Origin: Persephonella sp.
Lineage (GTDB): Bacteria; Aquificota; Aquificia; Aquificales; Hydrogenothermaceae
Direction: 5' to 3'
Assembly: GCF_027023985.1 (NCBI RefSeq)
Contig: NZ_JALVTW010000016.1
Location: forward strand, 1 to 38,708
Length of the DNA: 38,708 bases
The position numbers and the translations under genes were made by a program. A model generated the notes under the pieces. The model ran no database searches. It was given only the letters and a program-made list of their open reading frames with translations, and was not told the DNA's origin. This document shows, piece by piece, positions 32,929 through 38,708 of the stretch. Every line of letters begins with the position of its first letter. The stretch's first letter is position 1.

Positions 32929-33362
32929 AACTGTTCAGCTTCATCTATTATATCTTCAACATCTTCTTTTTTCTCATTTTTCTTGTTTTTTAACTCTTTT
33001 ATAGAATCTATTAGGACATATTTTGCAAGGGCTTTTGCCTCTTCAAATGGAATATCAAAAGGAGGCATGTAAGCCATTCCCGGCCAGTGTTCAGGTTTTG
33101 GTTTTATAATAAGTTTTGCAACAGTTTCTATGGCCTTTTGGCTTTGGCCGTATCTTTTAGAGATTTCAAGGAAAGAAGGTCCCACCACTCTTCTGTCAGG
33201 GGCATGACAGGAAGAACAGTTATACTTGTAGAATAAAGTTTTACCATCAAGTGCAAATGAAGTTAATGAAAAGAATAAATATATAAAAAGCCCCCAAATA
33301 AAGGGGGCTTTAGTTTTATTTGTGGCTAAGAATGAATTGTGCAAGAGCTTTAAGTTCCTCAT
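32922..33362 (-). CDS. Monohaem c-type cytochrome with uncertain start
   Basis: A class I cytochrome c: haem motif CSSCH, GPSFLEISKRYG (the usual VGP segment), Met ligand in MAYMPPFD, then a Lys/Glu-rich tail. A hydrophobic signal or anchor segment (WGLFIYLFFSLTSFA) precedes it. The only ATG (33362) lies inside the upstream cytochrome gene (46 bp overlap), has no ribosome site, and the frame from it runs through a strong terminator hairpin (33287-33311). After the hairpin no ATG, GTG or TTG exists before the signal segment; ATT or ATA would be the only choice. Expression probably depends on coupling to the upstream gene. It is otherwise intact. Confidence 0.75.
   Translation of the reverse strand: MRNLKLLHNSFLATNKTKAPFIWGLFIYLFFSLTSFALDGKTLFYKYNCSSCHAPDRRVVGPSFLEISKRYGQSQKAIETVAKLIIKPKPEHWPGMAYMPPFDIPFEEAKALAKYVLIDSIKELKNKKNEKKEDVEDIIDEAEQFH
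33287..33311 (-). terminator. Strong intrinsic terminator inside the second cytochrome frame
   Basis: AAAGCCCCC, 7-nt loop, GGGGGCTTT; on the minus strand followed by TTATATATTTATT. It begins 5 bases after the stop of the 33316-33642 cytochrome and would end its message, yet sits inside the open frame of the second cytochrome. Confidence 0.85.
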
Positions 33363-33642
33363 CAGAAAGTTGTTTTGTTGTGTTGAGCTGTGGTTTCATT
33401 GTAGCGAACATAGAAGGTAATACTTTTGGTTTAGCTTCGCCTTTGAGGAATTTAATTAAAGCAGCTTCATCTCCGTTGTAAGCTTGAGCAATTTGTTTTA
33501 AAGATGGTCCTACAGTTTTAACTGCTGCTTGGTGGCATGCTGTACATCCTTTGCTTTGGAAAATTGCTTTTCCGTCAGCTGCCATTGCTGCTGATACAGC
33601 TACAGCCAGTCCGAAAGTAGCCGCTGCAACTAATTTTTTCAT
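33316..33642 (-). CDS. Periplasmic cytochrome c552-like protein
   Basis: A 108-aa monohaem cytochrome: signal peptide MKKLVAAATFGLAVAVSAAMA (about 1-21), haem motif CTACH, VGPSLKQIAQAY and the Met ligand in LPSMFATM, closing LAQFILSHK like Hydrogenobacter c552. It carries electrons in the periplasm between respiratory complexes. ATG 33642 has GGAGG eight bases upstream. A strong promoter lies 30 bp ahead and a strong terminator follows, so it is probably abundant and mostly monocistronic. Confidence 0.93.
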   Translation of the reverse strand: MKKLVAAATFGLAVAVSAAMAADGKAIFQSKGCTACHQAAVKTVGPSLKQIAQAYNGDEAALIKFLKGEAKPKVLPSMFATMKPQLNTTKQLSDEELKALAQFILSHK

Positions 33643-33674
33643 TTGTCTAACCTCCATTAGTTTGATTTAATCTT

Positions 33675-33704
33675 TTTATAATATAACCTATAGTTTAAAG
33701 TCAA
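33675..33704 (-). promoter_or_regulatory. Promoter of the c552-like gene
   Basis: Minus-strand TTGACT (33699-33704), 18 bp, TATAAA (33675-33680), leaving a leader of about 25 nt with GGAGG. One of the best sigma-70-like matches in the window. Confidence 0.6.
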
Positions 33705-33832
33705 CTTTTATTTTATGTTTTATATCATATTTATTTTAATATATTCTAATTTCATATTTTAGCTAATTTTTGAAATTTTTGATAATAATCTAAGGTAGAA
33801 TATTACTAAATTTTTTCTGAAGAGAGGAGAAG

Positions 33833-34873
33833 ATGGATAAACCTAAAAATGATTTGCTAATAAGGGCAGCACATAGAGAACCTATAGAAAGGACACCTAT
33901 ATGGCTTATGAGACAGGCAGGCAGATATATGCCTGAATACAGGGCATTACGCCAAAAGGCCGGTAGTTTTATGAATTTTTATAAAAATGTTGAGCTATCA
34001 GTTGAGGCAACAATTCTGCCCTATAAAATTTTGGGAGTTGATGCTTCAATAATATTTTCAGATATACTTACTCCCCTTGAAAGTATCGGAATGAAATTTG
34101 AGTTTAGGGAAGGGGAAGGACCTGTATTTTTAAATCCTATTGAAGCTCCGGATGATATCCTAAAGCTTAAAAAATTTGACCCTAAGGACGTTTATTATGT
34201 GGGGGAAATAATAAAAGGAGTTAATCAGGCTTTAAATAGGGCTATACCGACTATAGGCTTTTGTGGTGCACCGTTTACCCTTGCAGCCTATATGATAGAA
34301 GGAAGAACCTCAAGGGATTTTAAAAAGGCAAAATCTTTTATGTATAACCATCCAGATGCATTTAAAGAGTTGTTAGACAAGCTATCAGATATGCTTATTA
34401 AATATCTAAACTTCCAGATCGAAAGCGGTGCCGATGCTGTCCAGATTTTTGATAGCTGGGGTGGTTATCTATCTCCTGATGATTATAGAGAGTTTGCACT
34501 GCCTCCTATAAAGAAAATCATAAAAGAGATAAAGAGGGATTATCAGCCTGTTATACATTTTACAAGGGGGGTTGCTGGATTTTTTGATGATATGATTACC
34601 TCTGGAGCAGATGTTTATAGCGTTGATTGGATGATTGACCTTACGGATGTAAAGAAAAAATTAAACGGGAAAGCTGCAGCTCAGGGCAATCTTGACCCTA
34701 TTGTCCTTTATGCAGATAAAGAGGTAATAAAAGAAAAAGCTGTGGCTATTTTAAACAAATGGGGCGAGGATACAGGACATATATTCAATCTGGGGCACGG
34801 GCTAATGCCTGATATGGAGGTAGAAAAGGTTAAGTATCTGGTTAAAGTAGTTCAGGAAGAAAGCCGAAGGTAA
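33833..34873 (+). CDS. hemE: Uroporphyrinogen decarboxylase
   Basis: A 346-aa haem-pathway enzyme converting uroporphyrinogen III to coproporphyrinogen III. Hallmarks are PIWLMRQAGRYMPEYR (22-37), FSDILTPLE with the catalytic Asp, and GFCGAPFTLAAYMIEG; the C-terminal NLGHGLMPDME is also conserved. Length is usual. GAGAGGAGAAG precedes the ATG. The neighbouring cytochrome genes on the other strand share only the intergenic region. Confidence 0.96.
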   Translation: MDKPKNDLLIRAAHREPIERTPIWLMRQAGRYMPEYRALRQKAGSFMNFYKNVELSVEATILPYKILGVDASIIFSDILTPLESIGMKFEFREGEGPVFLNPIEAPDDILKLKKFDPKDVYYVGEIIKGVNQALNRAIPTIGFCGAPFTLAAYMIEGRTSRDFKKAKSFMYNHPDAFKELLDKLSDMLIKYLNFQIESGADAVQIFDSWGGYLSPDDYREFALPPIKKIIKEIKRDYQPVIHFTRGVAGFFDDMITSGADVYSVDWMIDLTDVKKKLNGKAAAQGNLDPIVLYADKEVIKEKAVAILNKWGEDTGHIFNLGHGLMPDMEVEKVKYLVKVVQEESRR

Positions 34874-34949
34874 AATAAATTATTAATTAGTGTTAATGTA
34901 TAATAATATATAAAAATTTTAATAAAAGCGGGAGAGATAAAATAAATAT

Positions 34950-35993
34950 ATGCTTGCCCTTAGATACTATGGAAATAGAGATATTAGATTAGAAGATATT
35001 CCTATTCCAGAGGTTAAAGAAAACGAAGTATTAATCAAAGTAACTGATGCTGGACTGAGTCAGACTCAGGTCAATGAGTTTATTGAAGGTCCTTTAATCA
35101 TAAACACACAGCCACACCCATTAACAGGAAAAAGTATTCCCCTTATTCCTTGTCAGGAATATGGAGGTATTGTTGAGAAAGTCGGTAAAAATGTTGACCC
35201 TTTATGGATAGGAAAACAAGTTGCTGTCTTACCTCTGGTTTATTGTGGTGAATGCGAGTATTGCAAAAAGGGAAAGCAAAATCTGTGTGATAAGAGGGCA
35301 TACCATGGTTTATTAGGATTAGATGGTGGTTTTGCAGAATACTCTGTGGTAAATGTGAATAATATATTTCCAGTTGATAAAAAAGAATTACTCACTTTTA
35401 TTGAACCAATTCTTGTAGGTATAAATACACTTGATTTGTATAAAAGGCATTCAGGGTTAGATTCTGTTAAGAATTTAAAAGTTCTTATACTTGGTGCAGG
35501 TGCCGTTGGTCTTTCTATTGCTGCTGTTTGGAAATTTTTTGCACAGGCAAATGTTTATATAAATGAGATATTAAACTTCAGAAAACAAAAAGCAGGAGAA
35601 GCCGGATTTAAAATAATAGAAAAAAATGAATTGAGAGAAAATAGCTTTGATGTTGTGATTGATGCTGCAGGGATGGATCCTCTGTCTCCTCAGGAGGCTT
35701 TAAAAGAAGGCTTAAGATACGTCAAAAAAGGAGAATTTTTTATAAGTGTAGGCTCATATTTTCATCCCATATCTTTCGTCCCTGTATATATAACAGCAAA
35801 CGAGAAGCATGTTCTTTCATCAATGGCATACAAACCACGGCAAGTAGATTTACTTCCTCATATAATAGAAAAAATAAATATAGACTTTTCAAAATTCATA
35901 ACAGAAATTCCTTTAAAAAATATTATAGAAGATGGATATTACAGGGCGGAGGTAGAAAAAGAAAGTTTTATCAGGATAGTTGTTAAATGTTAA
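34950..35993 (+). CDS. Butanediol-dehydrogenase-like MDR protein with altered catalytic zinc site
   Basis: A 347-aa medium-chain dehydrogenase/reductase. The structural zinc lobe is intact (Cys99, Cys102, Cys105, Cys113), the Rossmann loop GAGAVG (182-187) and a Glu in IEPI (152) are present, and the insert GPLIINTQPHPLTG is like (R,R)-butanediol dehydrogenases. The catalytic zinc ligands are changed: the usual C-G-(T/S)-D reads S-Q-T-Q (Ser37) and the usual G-H-E reads C-Q-E (Gln69, Glu70). It may be zinc-independent or no longer a dehydrogenase. The only ribosome-like GGGAG is about 15 bases upstream. Its end overlaps the EAL gene by 7 bases, so the two are cotranscribed. Confidence 0.85.
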   Translation: MLALRYYGNRDIRLEDIPIPEVKENEVLIKVTDAGLSQTQVNEFIEGPLIINTQPHPLTGKSIPLIPCQEYGGIVEKVGKNVDPLWIGKQVAVLPLVYCGECEYCKKGKQNLCDKRAYHGLLGLDGGFAEYSVVNVNNIFPVDKKELLTFIEPILVGINTLDLYKRHSGLDSVKNLKVLILGAGAVGLSIAAVWKFFAQANVYINEILNFRKQKAGEAGFKIIEKNELRENSFDVVIDAAGMDPLSPQEALKEGLRYVKKGEFFISVGSYFHPISFVPVYITANEKHVLSSMAYKPRQVDLLPHIIEKINIDFSKFITEIPLKNIIEDGYYRAEVEKESFIRIVVKC

Positions 35994-37786
35994 AGGCTTT
36001 AGAAGACTGTTTAAGAATTGATTTCAATTTGGAGGATGTTAGGATATTTCCTAAAGAAAAAATATTTTCTTATCAAGAATATAAAAAATTACCTCTCGAT
36101 AATAAATATATTTTGGCAATAAAAGGAAATATTCCTTACAAAAAAGCCCATTATTTTCTTGAAACAGCAAGAGAACTATTTAATAAGCTAAAACAAGCTG
36201 AAGAGTCTATAAGAAAATTACATATATTTCAAGAAGAAGTTGATATAGTTATAAAATCAAGCGAATTATTTTTCTCTGAGGGAAATATAGAGAACTTTTT
36301 TCTTTTTTTAAAAGACAAAAAAATAGCTTTGATTGAAAATGGAAAAATAATTTTAAACACAGGAATAGATAAATTCACAATAGATACTTCTATTATAAAA
36401 CTGAGAAAAATAAAAGAGTTTTCATCTCCTTTTAAAGAAGGAGAAATTTATGGTGTTGAGTTTGGAGTATATCAACTTATAGTTCAGGACGAGAAAGAAA
36501 AATTAGATGAGTTTTCCAAAAAAATAATTAAAACAAGGCTTTTATGGCTTGATAAATTATTTAAAGAAAGAAATGAGTATCTAATTGATGAGTTAACCGG
36601 ATTATACACAAGGAAAAAGTTTTTTTATGACTTAAAAAGAAATTACAATAAATCAGCTATATTTATAAACCTTAAACAGTTCTGGCTCATCAACAGTATT
36701 TATGGAATTGAACTTGGTGATGAATTTTTGAGGCGGTTTGGCCAGCTACTGAAGAAATTGGCACATTCCGAAGATGTTTACCGCATTTACGGGGAAAAAT
36801 TTGCTGTGGTATTTGATAATCCTGAAGAAGCTATAGATTTTAGAGAGTTACTGTTATCAAAAGTTTCGCAGGGTATAAAACTTTATAATGAAAAACTATC
36901 AATTTACTTTGAAATCAAACCGGAAGTATCAACTGTTATTATTTTTTCTTTAAATGAGCTTTCAGTTGAAGAAGTAATGATTACATTTAAAGGAAAATAC
37001 ACCGGCAATCGAAACCACTCTATTTTAGAAATAGATATACTCCCCAAACTAAAAAAAGAAAAAGAGATAATAAAACTTCTGGAAAAAGCAATATCAGAAA
37101 AGAAGATAATTTCCCATTATCAGAAAATCCAAAATTTACAGGACAAAGATGATTTTTATTTTGAATCTTTAATAAGAATAGATAATGGGAAAGATTTACT
37201 TTATCCAGCTCAGTTTCTTGACATATCCAGAATGCATGGTTTTTATCCAAAACTGAGTGAGTTATTACTGGAAAAGGTAATTCAGGATAGCAAAAAAACA
37301 GGCAAAAAGTTTTCTATTAATATTGAAGTTCTGGATATTCTGAGAAAGGATTTTCTGGATTTTGTTAAAGGATTGGTTCAGGAACATAAAATAGATACTG
37401 GTAATATTATTTTTGAACTTACAGAAAATGAGGATTTTGTTAAGGTTGTTGAGGATAAAAAGGATATATTTTTTAAGCTTAGGGATATGAATATTTGTTT
37501 TGCTATAGATGATTTTGGTAAAGGTTATTCAAATTTTAATTATTTAACAATACTACCTATATCTATTGTAAAAATAGATGGTTCTTTGATAAGTAAAATA
37601 AGCACAGATAATAAAGCATTACTAATAGTTGAAAATATCAATTCTATCGCCCATGGATTAGGAATAAAAACTGTGGCGGAATTTGTATCAAATGAACAAA
37701 TATATCATCTTGTAAAGAATATAGGTATAGACTATGCTCAAGGTTTTTATATATCAAAACCTTTACCTTTAAGTAGAATTATCTAA
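35987..37786 (+). CDS. c-di-GMP phosphodiesterase candidate: degenerate GGDEF plus EAL
   Basis: A 599-aa protein. The N-terminal 180 residues are an unassigned helical/sensor region. A GGDEF domain (about 198-345) starts DELTGLYTRK but its signature reads YGEKF (268-272), so cyclase activity is lost. The EAL domain (about 355-599) has ESL-I-R (Glu393), Asn445, Glu477, Asp508-Asp509 in AIDDFGKGYSN, Lys529 in VKIDG, Glu565 and Gln585 in YAQGFYISKP, i.e. a complete metal and catalytic set. It probably hydrolyses c-di-GMP, perhaps gated by GTP on the dead GGDEF. ATG lies 7 bases inside the preceding gene. It ends 18 bp inside a convergent cyclase gene. Confidence 0.88.
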   Translation: MLKALEDCLRIDFNLEDVRIFPKEKIFSYQEYKKLPLDNKYILAIKGNIPYKKAHYFLETARELFNKLKQAEESIRKLHIFQEEVDIVIKSSELFFSEGNIENFFLFLKDKKIALIENGKIILNTGIDKFTIDTSIIKLRKIKEFSSPFKEGEIYGVEFGVYQLIVQDEKEKLDEFSKKIIKTRLLWLDKLFKERNEYLIDELTGLYTRKKFFYDLKRNYNKSAIFINLKQFWLINSIYGIELGDEFLRRFGQLLKKLAHSEDVYRIYGEKFAVVFDNPEEAIDFRELLLSKVSQGIKLYNEKLSIYFEIKPEVSTVIIFSLNELSVEEVMITFKGKYTGNRNHSILEIDILPKLKKEKEIIKLLEKAISEKKIISHYQKIQNLQDKDDFYFESLIRIDNGKDLLYPAQFLDISRMHGFYPKLSELLLEKVIQDSKKTGKKFSINIEVLDILRKDFLDFVKGLVQEHKIDTGNIIFELTENEDFVKVVEDKKDIFFKLRDMNICFAIDDFGKGYSNFNYLTILPISIVKIDGSLISKISTDNKALLIVENINSIAHGLGIKTVAEFVSNEQIYHLVKNIGIDYAQGFYISKPLPLSRII

Positions 37787-38708
37787 AACCCCTACTATTA
37801 CTTTATTCTTTCCTAATTTTTTAGCCTGATACATAAGATTATCTGCTTCTTTAAGAGCCTTTGATAAAGGAACAACATGTTTCGTGCCTATAACAACTCC
37901 TCCTATACTTACCGTTACATTTACAGGTTTACCGTCTACTTTAATATCAATTTGACTTACTCTTTTTCTTATTTTATCAAGTAATTTGTAGAAAGTGTTT
38001 TTTGTTGTAGCAGGGACAATTATAATAAATTCTTCTCCTCCATATCTAAAAATATAATCACTTCTTCTTAGCGTGTTTTTTAGGATTTCTGCAATTTTTT
38101 TGAGAACTAAGTCTCCAATATCATGGCCATAAGTATCATTTATTTTTTTGAAATTATCAATATCAAGAAATGCAACTCCGAAAGGTTCTCCGGTAATTAA
38201 GGATATATCCATAACATCAAAATATATACTTTCAAGGCTTCTTCTGGTTAGTAGATTGGTTAGAGGGTCTCTTTGAAGTTCTTCAATTTCTTCATTAAAT
38301 AGGAATGTAATTAATGTTGACATAAACAATAGATTTTGTTTTATAAACTGGTTATATTCATCAAGTAAAAGGGTATATTTCTCCAGTTTTTTGAAGGTTA
38401 TTATATTTTCAGCAGTAAGATGAAGCTTTTCATGTAAAAGATATAAGTTCTTAATAGTTTCTTTATTTTTTGTTTTTATATTATTTAGCCATTTTCCCAT
38501 TTCACAGGAAGACGAAGCTATTTGTATTTTTTTAGATGCAACATCTTTTGCAAGATATTCCAAAATATTTTCCTCCCAACTTATATGTTTTTCTATTGTT
38601 GATTTTATATTTAAAAACTTATTGCCTAAACTTTGTTCTATATATGTTCTAATTAAATTAATTTCGTTTTTTACATACTCGATTAAATAGCCTTTTGCAG
38701 TGTAGTTT
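37769..38708 (-). CDS. CZB-GGDEF diguanylate cyclase (DgcZ-like), 5' end outside the window
   Basis: The frame stays open to the window edge, so the N-terminus is missing. The visible part begins with a CZB zinc-binding domain: KHISW (His), SSSCEMGKWL (Cys) and LYLLHEKLHL (two His), the 3His-1Cys pattern of chemoreceptor zinc-binding domains. A GGDEF domain follows from DPLTNLLTRR: LDIDNFKKINDTYGH, intact RYGGEEF signature and an RRSD product-inhibition site five residues before it. The architecture equals E. coli DgcZ (YdeH), whose cyclase is switched off by zinc. A TTG at 38563 behind GGGAGG would cut the CZB domain and is unlikely. It overlaps the EAL gene tail to tail by 18 bp. Confidence 0.85.
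   Translation of the reverse strand, partial: NYTAKGYLIEYVKNEINLIRTYIEQSLGNKFLNIKSTIEKHISWEENILEYLAKDVASKKIQIASSSCEMGKWLNNIKTKNKETIKNLYLLHEKLHLTAENIITFKKLEKYTLLLDEYNQFIKQNLLFMSTLITFLFNEEIEELQRDPLTNLLTRRSLESIYFDVMDISLITGEPFGVAFLDIDNFKKINDTYGHDIGDLVLKKIAEILKNTLRRSDYIFRYGGEEFIIIVPATTKNTFYKLLDKIRKRVSQIDIKVDGKPVNVTVSIGGVVIGTKHVVPLSKALKEADNLMYQAKKLGKNKVIVGVLDNST

Noticed and set aside
1-38708. CRISPR arrays, tRNA or rRNA genes, prophage or complete insertion sequences
   Set aside because: No regularly spaced repeats, no cloverleaf with a CCA-type acceptor in the intergenic gaps, and no transposase or integrase frame was found.

Overview
The window is AT-rich (about one third G+C by eye), gene-dense and entirely bacterial. 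An LptE-type outer-membrane lipoprotein and c552-like monohaem cytochromes mark a diderm. A NurA nuclease with a HerA-type ATPase, an archaeal-style class I aldolase, a DUF234-type ATPase and strong AGGAGG sites with frequent TTG starts fit a thermophilic member of the Aquificota, most likely Hydrogenothermaceae (Persephonella/Sulfurihydrogenibium-like). That placement is inference from gene content; there is no rRNA in the window.

Layout. 1-2.2 kb: minus-strand operon (HIT protein, LapA-like protein, 47-aa membrane peptide, MJ0400-type aldolase, 32-aa membrane peptide, terminator). 2.4-3.75 kb: stand-alone DUF234-family ATPase. 3.75-6.9 kb: minus-strand operon NlpC/P60 - hslV - priA, where PriA has lost its helicase motifs. 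7-10.4 kb: tightly overlapping plus-strand operon rsmD-coaD-lptE-holA-ruvB. 10.4-13.1 kb: accessory block (Gly-rich lipoprotein, unknown protein with a Cys-rich motif, RHH/MazF toxin-antitoxin pair with a perfect 26-bp palindromic operator). 13.2-16.3 kb: nadA, rhodanese, a GlcD-type flavoprotein and rpmB.

16.4-24.6 kb: a PLD-nuclease/HerA-ATPase fusion, obgE, a 300-bp non-coding stretch whose first part resembles the right end of an IS200/IS605 element, two unknown proteins, nurA, a ComEA-like HhH protein, a creatininase-family enzyme, a broken MNT nucleotidyltransferase and a Sir2 deacylase. 24.6-28.6 kb: pyruvate kinase, a Fur/PerR regulator, a molybdopterin oxidoreductase, an M20 peptidase and a GNAT acetyltransferase. 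28.6-31.4 kb: an ExeA/DamX-like pair of membrane ATPases (one with degraded nucleotide motifs plus a SPOR domain, one intact plus an SH3 domain) and a small partner. 31.3-34.9 kb: lipA, a YjbQ-family gene, a small membrane protein, two c-type cytochromes and hemE. 34.9-38.7 kb: a zinc-site-altered alcohol-dehydrogenase-like protein, a degenerate-GGDEF/intact-EAL protein and, tail to tail, a CZB-GGDEF diguanylate cyclase running off the window edge.

Most genes are housekeeping. The parts worth a second look are the PLD-HerA/NurA pair, the motif-less PriA, the paired ExeA-like ATPases, the terminator lying inside a cytochrome reading frame, and the opposed c-di-GMP enzymes, one of them predicted to sense zinc.
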